From assembly GCA_012727415.1 (NCBI GenBank), contig JAAYHI010000098.1:1-16314 (forward strand): a stretch of DNA of 16,314 nucleotides, written 5' to 3'. Both the position numbers and the translations under genes were made by a program. How positions within the stretch are numbered: the first letter of the stretch is position 1; every line of letters starts with the position of its first letter. The DNA is from Bacillota bacterium (GTDB taxonomy: Bacteria; Bacillota; Proteinivoracia; UBA4975). Below the pieces are notes generated by a model. It worked only from the letters and a program-made list of their open reading frames with translations, did not search any database and was not told the DNA's origin. Shown in pieces: positions 1 to 6,595 of this stretch.

Positions 1-62
1 AGCGGTAAGGCACGGGACTCTGACTCCCGGATTCGCAGGTTCGAATCCTGCCACCCCAGCCA
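1..62 (+). tRNA. tRNA-Gln (anticodon CTG), 5' end outside the window
   Basis: Only the part from the D-loop onward is present. The anticodon stem CGGGA/TCCCG encloses the loop CTCTGAC, giving anticodon CTG and glutamine identity. The T arm contains the standard GGTTCGAATCC element, and the 3' end finishes with an encoded CCA. The missing acceptor and D-arm bases lie before base 1. It is the first visible member of a plus-strand tRNA cluster with the Lys and Leu genes that follow. Confidence 0.95.
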
Positions 63-69
63 TAAATTT

Positions 70-145
70 GGGCCATTAGCTCAGTTGGTAGAGCACCTGA
101 CTCTTAATCAGGGTGTCCCGGGTTCGAGTCCCTGATGGCCCACCA
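70..145 (+). tRNA. tRNA-Lys (anticodon CTT)
   Basis: A complete 76-base tRNA. The acceptor stem GGGCCAT pairs with ATGGCCC, and the anticodon stem CCTGA/TCAGG encloses CTCTTAA, giving anticodon CTT (lysine). The T arm has GGTTCGAGTCC and CCA is encoded. It lies 7 bases after tRNA-Gln and 32 bases before tRNA-Leu, so the three probably share one transcript. Confidence 0.97.
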
Positions 146-177
146 AAGCTTATAAGCCTAAAGGCTTAATATACAAT

Positions 178-264
178 GCGAGAGTGGTGGAACTGGCAGA
201 CACGCTAGGTTCAGGACCTAGTGCCCTTACCGGTGTGAGGGTTCAAATCCCTCCTCTCGCACCA
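178..264 (+). tRNA. tRNA-Leu (anticodon CAG)
   Basis: An 87-base class II tRNA with the long variable arm expected for leucine. The acceptor GCGAGAG pairs with CTCTCGC, and the anticodon stem CTAGG/CCTAG encloses TTCAGGA, giving anticodon CAG. The T arm carries GGTTCAAATCC and CCA is encoded. It is the last tRNA of the cluster and is followed 10 bases later by a terminator hairpin. Confidence 0.97.
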
Positions 265-274
265 AAAAAAAATT

Positions 275-300
275 CAGACTGGCGTCGCCAGTCTGTTTTT
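275..300 (+). terminator. Rho-independent terminator after the tRNA cluster, probably bidirectional
   Basis: A 9-bp perfect stem CAGACTGGC/GCCAGTCTG with a 3-base loop GTC is followed by six T on the plus strand, a textbook intrinsic terminator for the tRNA transcript. On the minus strand the same hairpin is followed by TT and then a run of nine T (the A run at 264-272), so it can also end the cheR transcript, whose stop codon is 26 bases away. Confidence 0.9.
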
Positions 301-325
301 TATACCCTTCTTGCTGCCATCCAGA

Positions 326-1099
326 TCAAAGCTTTTTATAAATATATACATCGACCCGGTCGAGACCGTAATCGGCGGGGGTAATAATTTGTTCCGATCC
401 TCCCAGAAAGAGCAGTCCGCCAGGCTTTAAGGCCGCGGCAATCCGCGACAACACAGTTCTCTTGGCAGAGTCAGTAAAGTAAATAATTACATTGCGGCAC
501 AACACTACGTCAATATCCCGGGGATATGCATCCAGCAAGAGATCGTGGCGGAAAAAGGTGACACATTGCCGCAGCCGGTTTTTCACCCGGTACATGTCGT
601 TGCCGATGGCATCAAAGATCAGGGATGTTTCTTCGGCAGTAAGGTTCTTAAAGGATTTATCAGTATAGATTCCCTCCCGGGCAGTCTCGAGGGCCCGGTT
701 GCTGACATCCGAGGCTTTTATCACCCAGCAGGAGCGGGGAAGCATATTTATCAGCATATAAGCCAATGAATATGGCTCCTCGCCGCTGGCGCAGCCGGCG
801 CTCCAGAAACGCAAAGGCAGCGTCCTGGCGGCTAATTGGGCGACATTGTCTTTAAAGACTTGCCAGTAGTCCCGATCCCGAAAAAACTCGGTGACATTAA
901 TGGTAAGCCTGTCCACACTTTCCTTAAGCAAAGCAGGGTCTGACTTAAGGGCCTCCAGCAATTCCGGCAAGGAGTCGATGCGCAGCTTTTGCCGAATGGC
1001 AGTAAGCCGGCGCAGTGCCTGAGGCTTATTATAGCAGGAGAGATCTATGTCGGTTAGTGCCTTAAACTGCCTGACGAATTCCTGGAAATCATCGCTCAT
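326..1099 (-). CDS. cheR: CheR-type chemoreceptor glutamate methyltransferase
   Basis: This 257-aa cytoplasmic protein is predicted to methylate glutamates of methyl-accepting chemotaxis proteins with S-adenosylmethionine, setting receptor adaptation. Residues 1-75 form the helical N-terminal CheR domain, ending in INVTEFFRD. The SAM-binding loop SAGCASGEEPYSLA is at about 100-113, an acidic Asp follows at 131, and LCRNVIIYF at about 200-208 is the typical CheR motif preceding the C-terminal strands. The length is normal for the family. The start ATG overlaps the ndk stop as ATGA, so the two genes are probably translationally coupled. No other chemotaxis gene is in the window, so this is a lone cheR here. 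Identity is based on strong motif agreement; which receptors it serves cannot be seen. Confidence 0.93.
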   Translation of the reverse strand: MSDDFQEFVRQFKALTDIDLSCYNKPQALRRLTAIRQKLRIDSLPELLEALKSDPALLKESVDRLTINVTEFFRDRDYWQVFKDNVAQLAARTLPLRFWSAGCASGEEPYSLAYMLINMLPRSCWVIKASDVSNRALETAREGIYTDKSFKNLTAEETSLIFDAIGNDMYRVKNRLRQCVTFFRHDLLLDAYPRDIDVVLCRNVIIYFTDSAKRTVLSRIAAALKPGGLLFLGGSEQIITPADYGLDRVDVYIYKKL

Positions 1100-1506
1100 G
1101 GACTTGCCTCATTGAAAAATAAAGCAATTTCTCGGGCTGCCGCCTCGGGACTGTCAGCGGCATGGACCAGGTTTTCCGTCTTGAGCGCAGCGTAATCCCC
1201 GCGGATCGTTCCCGGAAGAGCCTGGTGGGGATCCCTGTGCCCGACCATTCTTCTGGTTAGAGCAATGGCGTCATGACCTTTCCAGATCATGGCGACAACG
1301 GGGCCGGAACAGATAAAGTTGACCAGCTCCTCAAAAAAAGGCTTGCCCCAATGCTCGATGTAATGCTTCTCAGCCAGTTCACGGGAGATTACCAGCATCC
1401 GGGCTGCTTCCAGGGTAAAGCCTTTCTGCTCCATGCGCCGGATAATCTCCCCCACCAGCTTCCTCCTTACCCCATCGGGTTTTACCATCAAAAAAGTTCT
1501 CTCCAT
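1096..1506 (-). CDS. ndk: Nucleoside diphosphate kinase
   Basis: A 136-aa enzyme that transfers the terminal phosphate from NTPs to NDPs through a phosphohistidine. The N-terminal MERTFLMVKPDGV is the family hallmark, including the active-site Lys of KPDG. GTIRGDYA is the conserved nucleotide-binding segment, and NLVHAADSPEAA contains the catalytic His. The usual sequence at that place is HGSDS or HASDS, so HAADS replaces one of the small polar residues. I start at the ATG at 1506 because GAGGTG lies 6 bases before it; an in-frame GTG at 1515 overlaps that ribosome site and is less likely. The gene overlaps cheR by 4 bases (ATGA). It is upstream of cheR and preceded by the terminator of the dehydrogenase gene, so its promoter should lie in 1507-1593, where I see no convincing hexamers. 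Confidence 0.95.
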   Translation of the reverse strand: MERTFLMVKPDGVRRKLVGEIIRRMEQKGFTLEAARMLVISRELAEKHYIEHWGKPFFEELVNFICSGPVVAMIWKGHDAIALTRRMVGHRDPHQALPGTIRGDYAALKTENLVHAADSPEAAAREIALFFNEASP

Positions 1507-1589
1507 ACTTCTCACCTCAATAGCATCTTCTTAATATTATTAGACAAAAGATGCCAAATATCCTTTAATGCATCCTCGGGGCAAAAATC

Positions 1590-1621
1590 AAAAACCGGCC
1601 TGCCCGCAAGGGCAAGCCGGT
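1590..1621 (-). terminator. Rho-independent terminator of the P5C dehydrogenase gene
   Basis: On the minus strand ACCGGCTTGCCC pairs with GGGCAGGCCGGT (12 bp, one G-T pair) around a TTGC loop and is followed by TTTTTGATTTTTG. It begins 7 bases after the TAA stop of the dehydrogenase gene, so it separates that gene from ndk-cheR. Confidence 0.88.
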
Positions 1622-1628
1622 AACGGGA

Positions 1629-3260
1629 TTATTTTTCCTTGAGAAAATCGTAGCGGTAGTCTGCAGCAGGGAGGAAATTCTCCTTGGTGTTTCTTACACT
1701 CACCCATCTTAAAAGGTTGAGCTTGCTGCCGGCCTTGTCGTTGGTGCCGGACTTCCTTGCCCCGCCAAAGGGCTGCTGACCCACCACTGCTCCGGTAGGC
1801 TTGTCATTGATGTAGAAGTTTCCTGCCGCGAAGTACAGGGCCTTGTCCATCTTTTTCAGAGCTTCCCGGTCGCGGGCAAATATGGAGCCCGTCAAACCGT
1901 AGGGCGATGTTTGGTCACACAGCTCAAGGGTTTCCTCTAACTTGTCGTCTTCGTAGAGGTAGATGGTCAGCACCGGGCCAAAGATCTCTTCTTCCATAGT
2001 CCGGAATTTGGGGTCTGTGGTGAGAATAATCGTGGGGTCGATGAAGTACCCCTTGGCATCATCAAAAGTGCCTCCCCAAAAGATTTCGGCGTCTTCACTG
2101 TTCCTGGCGTATTCGATATACCCGGTAATCTTGTCAAAGGCTCTTTTATCGATAACTGCGCCCAGGTAGTTGGTAAAGTTCTCGATATCGCCGACTTTAA
2201 TGGTCTTGAGCTCGGCGGTTAATTTGGCCTTTAACCCCTCCCACATGCTTGTGGGTATATATGCCCGGGAAGCGGCAGAACATTTCTGGCCCTGGTATTC
2301 AAAGGCTCCCCGAATAAGAGCAGCAGCCAGGGCATCGGGATCACAGGAATTGTGGGCGAAGATAAAGTCTTTGCCCCCTGTCTCCCCCACTATCCGCGGG
2401 AAAGATTTGTATTTGCGGATGTTGCTGCCGATGGTCGACCAGATGCTCTCAAAGACTGCTGACGAACCGGTAAAATGGACGCCAGCCAAATCTTCATGCT
2501 GAATCAGTACCCTGTCGACATCTGCCCCCCGGCTGGGCGCAAAGTTAATTACTCCCGCCGGCAAGCCTGCTTCTTCTAATATCTTCATGACGATGTAATT
2601 GGAGTATACGGCGTTATTCGATGGCTTCCAAATCACTGTGTTGCCCACCATCGCCGGAGTGATTGGCAGGTTGCCGCCAATGGAGGTGAAGTTAAAAGGC
2701 GTAATCGCTAGGACAAAACCTTCCAGGGGCCGGTATTCTATGCGATTCCACTCGGTTGTAATGGAATTGGGCTGATCCTGGTATATCTCCCGCATGTAAT
2801 AGGTGTTAAACCGCAGGAAGTCTGCTAATTCACAGGCAGCATCGATTTCTGCTTCCCGGACATTCTTGCTTTGTCCCAGCATGGTGGCGGCGTTGATAGT
2901 GGCCCGCCGGGGACCGGAAATGAGCTCAGCGGCCTTTAAAAAGATTGCCGCTCTGTCATGCCAATCCAGCTGCATCCAGGCTTCCTTCGCCTCCCGGGCT
3001 GCCTCCGCTGCCATTTCCAGTTCTTTCTCGCCGGCCAGATGATACCTGGCCAGGATGTGGGCGTGATTATGAGGAATGCGGATTTCGCGAATGTTATTAG
3101 TCTTGACCTCTCTGCCTCCTATTAACAGAGGGATCTCAATCACTGTTTGCTTAAGGCGTTTGAGTTCATCCTTAAGAGCAGCTTTTTCCCTGCTTCCCGG
3201 GGCATAGCCCAGGACCGGCTCGTTGACAGGTGTCCGCACATTAAATATACCGTTCGTCAA
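1629..3260 (-). CDS. pruA: 1-pyrroline-5-carboxylate dehydrogenase (L-glutamate gamma-semialdehyde dehydrogenase), ALDH4 type
   Basis: This 543-aa NAD-dependent aldehyde dehydrogenase is predicted to oxidise glutamate gamma-semialdehyde (open-chain P5C) to glutamate, the last step of proline and arginine breakdown. ITPFNFTSIGGNL (about 186-198) and WKPS (211-214) form the cofactor region. VGETGGKDF holds the general-base Glu at about 293, and GQKCSAASRAYIP holds the catalytic Cys at about 327. The long N-terminal segment before residue 50 resembles the longer ALDH4 form more than the roughly 515-aa Bacillus RocA. The start is TTG, supported by AGGAGGGG 6 bases upstream. No proline dehydrogenase gene adjoins it here. 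A TTGACA lies upstream at 3365-3370 (minus strand) but has no good -10 partner, so its promoter is unresolved. The symbol could equally be rocA. Confidence 0.93.
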   Translation of the reverse strand: MTNGIFNVRTPVNEPVLGYAPGSREKAALKDELKRLKQTVIEIPLLIGGREVKTNNIREIRIPHNHAHILARYHLAGEKELEMAAEAAREAKEAWMQLDWHDRAAIFLKAAELISGPRRATINAATMLGQSKNVREAEIDAACELADFLRFNTYYMREIYQDQPNSITTEWNRIEYRPLEGFVLAITPFNFTSIGGNLPITPAMVGNTVIWKPSNNAVYSNYIVMKILEEAGLPAGVINFAPSRGADVDRVLIQHEDLAGVHFTGSSAVFESIWSTIGSNIRKYKSFPRIVGETGGKDFIFAHNSCDPDALAAALIRGAFEYQGQKCSAASRAYIPTSMWEGLKAKLTAELKTIKVGDIENFTNYLGAVIDKRAFDKITGYIEYARNSEDAEIFWGGTFDDAKGYFIDPTIILTTDPKFRTMEEEIFGPVLTIYLYEDDKLEETLELCDQTSPYGLTGSIFARDREALKKMDKALYFAAGNFYINDKPTGAVVGQQPFGGARKSGTNDKAGSKLNLLRWVSVRNTKENFLPAADYRYDFLKEK

Positions 3261-3444
3261 TGTTGTCCCCTCCTAAAAATATAGATACTGATGCTCAAAA
3301 AAAGCCCCAAAAGGGATTGGACTTATTATGTATTCCCCACCGCAAGGCTAAAATCCTTTTTTTCTGTCAACATTTACAGCCCTGCAAAAATAGCCAATAC
3401 ACTGGCTGCGAGAGCTGTCAATTCGCCGAGCCTGGACATGCTGA

Positions 3445-3466
3445 AAAGCGGGGTATCCCCCGCTTT
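3445..3466 (-). terminator. Hairpin after the bacteriocin gene, probable terminator
   Basis: AAAGCGGGG (3445-3453) pairs with CCCCGCTTT (3458-3466) around a 4-base loop. Read on the minus strand it follows the bacteriocin stop codon by about 90 bases and is trailed by TTTTC, a short T tract, so termination strength is uncertain. The rest of 3261-3553 holds no gene I can support; besides this hairpin it contains only the upstream region of the dehydrogenase gene. Confidence 0.6.
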
Positions 3467-3553
3467 CCTTAGGCTGTTTAGATTACAACCTGTTATTAAT
3501 CCGAAAACAAGCAGTGATTTAGCCTTTTGGTAAAGGAATAGCCAATCTACAAG

Positions 3554-3793
3554 CTATAAGCTGACACTGTCTGCGGCCAGGACTGCATAAGCCACTGCTG
3601 TCGGAATCGTAATCCCGAAGGTAGCAATGGCGCTGATGATGACGGAAACGCCTGCGGCTCCGATGAGGGTCCATGCCAGCCATTCGGGCATTTCCCAGCC
3701 AGTTGCTTGATACACAATGGCAATGATGTCGAAGTTAGCGATTGCCACTCCCAGCAAGAGTGCTGCGGACAACAACCTTTGGAAAGCCTTCAT
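3554..3793 (-). CDS. Candidate circular bacteriocin precursor, gassericin A/butyrivibriocin AR10-like
   Basis: A 79-aa precursor. I start at the ATG at 3793 because AAAGGAGGGGG sits just before it; an in-frame GTG at 3811 overlaps this ribosome site. Residues 1-20 (MKAFQRLLSAALLLGVAIAN) look like a leader ending Ala-Asn, as in gassericin A and acidocin B, where cleavage is after Asn. The remaining 59 residues match the 58-residue size of that subgroup. The segment FGITIPTAVAYAVLAA aligns by eye with the gassericin-type GVTLPAW...AAA pattern. The core is strongly hydrophobic, has no Cys, Lys, Arg or His, and has two Asp and two Glu, so the cyclised peptide would be net negative. It would be joined head to tail (Phe21 to Leu79), exported, and would permeabilise membranes. 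It is the last gene of the operon, 63 bases after the permease gene. Family assignment rests on pattern and neighbours, not a search. Confidence 0.82.
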   Translation of the reverse strand: MKAFQRLLSAALLLGVAIANFDIIAIVYQATGWEMPEWLAWTLIGAAGVSVIISAIATFGITIPTAVAYAVLAADSVSL

Positions 3794-3856
3794 GATTCCC
3801 CCTCCTTTCACTGTAGATAATCGCTAAATCACCTGCTTGATTAAATGCGCAAGCTC

Positions 3857-4642
3857 TCATACGGTTATGTCGCGCTTTTTGAAAATTGTGCTGCCGAGGA
3901 CCAACGTAAGAAGTATAGAAACAGTCATTGCAGTGACAGCAGCAGCAAATTTGCCGGATTGAACAGGCAGAGCGGTAAGTTTATGACTATAGGACGACGG
4001 AAAAGCATAGGCGATCAGGGTCAGGGCCTTGACATGCCGGGACAAACTCACCAGCACAGAGGCAATAATGGATTCTATAAGACTGAGGCCAAAATATAGC
4101 AGCACGATTAGGGCGTCGTTATAGATGTAAAGGGTAAGCAGGATGAGTACACTGGCATAGGAAATCTCCCGCCAGGACGAGATAATAACATAATAGAGGA
4201 TTCTGGAGATATCAAGGAAAATGCTGTCGCTCCCCCAACCCCGGAAAATGGCAAATACTATCGTCGAGGAGCCGGCTAAAAAGAACATGAGAAAGAACAC
4301 CATCAGCGCGAAGCTGATATATTTCCCGATAAAGACACCCCGGCGGGGCAAATTAATTGTGCCGATGTTCCTTATCGTTTTTATTGTGAACTCAGAGGAG
4401 AAAACAGTAACCACCAGGAAGGGAATGAAAAAGGAAAAGAAACCGGCAAAACTGCTGGCAACAAAGGCATTGTGTCCCGTAGGCTTTTCAGAAAACGCAA
4501 TCTCCAGCTCCATGAGTTCAGCCAGCATCTGGCGAAAAGGTATGACCTGAATGCAGACAACAGCCAGGGAAACGAACAGGATAATCTTCAACAGCGGCTG
4601 GCGCAGGAATTTAAACAGCTCCCCCTTAACTACAGAAAGCAT
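3857..4642 (-). CDS. ABC-2-type transporter permease of the bacteriocin cluster
   Basis: A 261-aa membrane protein with about six hydrophobic segments. It begins with a short amphipathic stretch (MLSVVKGELFKFLRQP) typical of ABC-2 permeases, followed by a first TM helix at about 17-36 and others near 66-85, 105-130, 150-173, 175-200 and 230-252. It has no ATPase motif of its own and overlaps the preceding ATPase gene by 17 bases, so the two probably form one exporter. GAAAGGGG lies 8 bases before the ATG. By analogy with the accessory ABC transporters of other circular bacteriocin clusters (AS-48 EFGH), it may remove bacteriocin from the producer's membrane as part of immunity; a direct export role is also possible. 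The substrate is inferred from context only. Confidence 0.82.
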   Translation of the reverse strand: MLSVVKGELFKFLRQPLLKIILFVSLAVVCIQVIPFRQMLAELMELEIAFSEKPTGHNAFVASSFAGFFSFFIPFLVVTVFSSEFTIKTIRNIGTINLPRRGVFIGKYISFALMVFFLMFFLAGSSTIVFAIFRGWGSDSIFLDISRILYYVIISSWREISYASVLILLTLYIYNDALIVLLYFGLSLIESIIASVLVSLSRHVKALTLIAYAFPSSYSHKLTALPVQSGKFAAAVTAMTVSILLTLVLGSTIFKKRDITV

Positions 4643-5516
4643 GTTGGCTGCCCCTTTCTGTCAATGCTAAAAAGTATTCCTTTAAGGTGCACTGCTCGAC
4701 TTGGGCCGGGCCATCCCCTGCCAGTAGAGCCAGCAATGATTCTAACTCTTCTCTCGTCGCCTCCTGAAGGAAAATCCAGAGGTCACTGCCCCTTTCTCTC
4801 CAAAATAGCCTGTCCCCGTACTGAGCCAGCAATGCCAGGCATTTGTTTATGCTGTCCCTGGTGGCTGTGGCGCGGATTCGTCGGCATACCGATTCAATAT
4901 TGGCATGGGAAAACTCCGTGACAATTTTGCCGCCATGCAGGATGGCATAGTCTGTGGCAACGCCTTCGGCCTCTGCAAGCAAGTGGCTGGAGATCAGGAA
5001 AGTCTTGTTGGTATTGCGGTTGATATTCCTGATAAGCTCCCGGATTTCTTCCATGCCGGCGGGATCCAGGCCGGTAAAGGGCTCGTCCAGGACAACTAAG
5101 TTATAATCACCCAGTAATGCCATGGCGATGCCAAGGCGCTGCTTCATGCCCAGGGAAAAACCCTTGACGGCCTTGCGATTATTGGGATCCAGCCTCACTG
5201 CTTTCAAGGCTTTGACGAGGTTCCCGGGGTTGACCCCCTGGACCATGGCATAGTAGCGCAGATTGTCATAGGCCGAAAGGTTGCCGTAGAACTTCGGCGA
5301 ATCGATAAGACTGCCTAGTTTTTTCTCTTTATAAGCTATTTCCCCGGCATCGGGATAAAGCAAGCCGGCGATTAATTTCAGCAGGGTGGTCTTCCCCGCC
5401 CCGTTTAATCCCAACAGAAAGGTGACGCTGCCTTCTTTAAGGGAAAAGGACAGGTCATCCAGGACGGTTTGCGCACCATAACTCTTCTTCAGCCCGGTAC
5501 ATTGCACTACAGTCAT
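4626..5516 (-). CDS. ABC transporter ATP-binding protein (partner of the 3857-4642 permease)
   Basis: A 296-aa ATPase with all expected motifs: Walker A GLNGAGKTT at 36-44, signature SLGMKQRL at 121-128, Walker B VVLDEP at 141-146 with catalytic Glu, and the switch His in ISSHLL at 178. After the roughly 220-aa nucleotide-binding domain there is a C-terminal extension of about 75 residues, seen in some ABC-2 type exporters (BcrA/DrrA-like). The ATG shares one base with the upstream stop (TGATG), and GGAGAG precedes it by 8 bases. It overlaps its permease gene by 17 bases, implying equimolar coupled synthesis. Likely role: energising bacteriocin export or self-protection; the sequence cannot decide which. 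Confidence 0.9.
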   Translation of the reverse strand: MTVVQCTGLKKSYGAQTVLDDLSFSLKEGSVTFLLGLNGAGKTTLLKLIAGLLYPDAGEIAYKEKKLGSLIDSPKFYGNLSAYDNLRYYAMVQGVNPGNLVKALKAVRLDPNNRKAVKGFSLGMKQRLGIAMALLGDYNLVVLDEPFTGLDPAGMEEIRELIRNINRNTNKTFLISSHLLAEAEGVATDYAILHGGKIVTEFSHANIESVCRRIRATATRDSINKCLALLAQYGDRLFWRERGSDLWIFLQEATREELESLLALLAGDGPAQVEQCTLKEYFLALTERGSQHAFCS

Positions 5517-6058
5517 CAGAACAGCTCTCCGCCAAAGGGAAAGGATACCAGGAATATTGCCGCCAGCAAAATCAAGGCCAGGGTCCTGGTTTTAGCGGCG
5601 TTTAAGTCGGTATACCTGGGCAGTACAACCAGGGCAGAAAGGAAGAACAGGACATAAAAAGGCAAATAGCTCAATTTCCCCAATAACCCCATGGATATAA
5701 GCTTGCCGCCGGCGACAAGGAAGCCCACTGTATCGGAAAGGGTTAACAGGGGCAAGGGCAGCAGAATGCGAATGGAGGCGGCAAAGGACTTCTTTACATC
5801 TAACCCGCTGTTAAGGGCGGCAGTGGCAAAGTACAGCGCCAGCCCGACAACGATAACATAAAAAATGTACAACCCGGCGCTGACAAAGATAACCCCTGGG
5901 ATGAGAATAAGAACATTGGCAGTTCTCTCGCCAAACTGGGAAGATATCGCTTCGCGGTTTATGAGGATGTTAAAAATCCCCAACACAGCAGTGGCCAGCA
6001 GCGTAAACAGAGCAACATTTTTTGCCCTGTATCTGTTTTGGTACGCAAGTGTCCTCAT
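5516..6058 (-). CDS. Polytopic membrane protein of the bacteriocin cluster (possibly Yip1-like)
   Basis: I do not recognise this 180-aa protein with confidence. It has a basic N terminus (MRTLAYQNRYRAKN) followed by about five hydrophobic segments near 14-33, 46-85 (probably two helices), 93-118, 125-147 and 157-173. The general layout and the motif TAALNSG-x5-SF after the second or third helix recall Yip1-type small membrane proteins, but that is only a suggestion. The start is the ATG at 6058 because GAAAGGAG lies 7 bases upstream; a TTG at 6085 would run over this site. It lies between the DUF95 gene (19-base gap) and the second ABC ATPase gene (1-base overlap), so it is part of the same operon and may take part in maturation, export or immunity. 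Confidence 0.72.
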   Translation of the reverse strand: MRTLAYQNRYRAKNVALFTLLATAVLGIFNILINREAISSQFGERTANVLILIPGVIFVSAGLYIFYVIVVGLALYFATAALNSGLDVKKSFAASIRILLPLPLLTLSDTVGFLVAGGKLISMGLLGKLSYLPFYVLFFLSALVVLPRYTDLNAAKTRTLALILLAAIFLVSFPFGGELF

Positions 6059-6077
6059 GGTCTTTCTCCTTTCTTGT

Positions 6078-6575
6078 TTATACAAATACCTGGAATAATG
6101 GGGTTATAAAAACCTCAATCACCGCACAGAAAAGGGTAAACAGAAGATGTGCGCCTAAGACTGCGGCGTAGCCTTTGATGTTCTTGCGTATGCTCTCCTC
6201 ATTCTGGGAGAGAATGTAGCCAGTTGCCAGGATATTGGGGATTTCAAATATGCCATGGGGAAGGAGCAGCAACAACAGCCGGATATTTGTCTGCACAATC
6301 CAACCGCAGGTGAGACCTAAAATTAGCCCATTGACGCAGCACACACCGTAACCGTACAGCTTAGTAAAGATGACGGAAAGGTAAATAGTCACTATTAACA
6401 AACAGTTTTTCAGGGCAATGGCCTTCAGATTCTCAAATGCAGAGGCTGTGAGATTGCTCTCCCCTGGTGACGCCTTAATAAACAAACTCAACAGGCATCC
6501 GATGATGAAAAATAAGGCAAACAATGCTGCCGTTTTCGCAAGATACTTTGGCAATTTCTTTACTCTCTCCAACAT
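6078..6575 (-). CDS. SpoIIM/DUF95 family membrane protein of the bacteriocin cluster
   Basis: A 165-aa membrane protein with about four or five TM helices. The diagnostic part is VNGLILGL (about 81-88) followed by PHGIFEIP at about 106-113, the conserved core of the SpoIIM/DUF95 family. Members of this family are standard partners of circular bacteriocins (for example As-48C and GaaC) and are needed for maturation or secretion. I prefer the ATG at 6575 (MLERVKKL), which follows GGGGAAAGG by 12 bases and the upstream stop by 20. An ATG at 6626 would add 17 residues and overlap the upstream gene by 31 bases with no visible ribosome site. Its presence is one of the strongest contextual arguments for the bacteriocin reading of this operon. 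Confidence 0.85.
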   Translation of the reverse strand: MLERVKKLPKYLAKTAALFALFFIIGCLLSLFIKASPGESNLTASAFENLKAIALKNCLLIVTIYLSVIFTKLYGYGVCCVNGLILGLTCGWIVQTNIRLLLLLLPHGIFEIPNILATGYILSQNEESIRKNIKGYAAVLGAHLLFTLFCAVIEVFITPLFQVFV

Positions 6576-6595
6576 TTCCCTAGCCAACCTTTCCC

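Noticed and set aside
184..384. A 66-codon plus-strand frame across tRNA-Leu
   Set aside because: It reads through the tRNA gene and its terminator, so it is a chance open frame.
3365..3370. TTGACA on the minus strand as the dehydrogenase -35 box
   Set aside because: No acceptable -10 hexamer lies 16-18 bases downstream. A sigma-54 type match was also considered in this area, but the GG-GC spacing is 8 instead of 10 bases.
3260..3533. Two plus-strand frames of 70-80 codons between the dehydrogenase and bacteriocin genes
   Set aside because: No ribosome site and no recognisable sequence; they run across the hairpin at 3445-3466 and their first part overlaps the ribosome site of the dehydrogenase gene.
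3794..3811. GTG at 3811 as the start of the bacteriocin precursor (85 aa)
   Set aside because: The codons after it form the AAAGGAGGGGG ribosome site itself (MKGGGI), so the ATG at 3793 is the real start.
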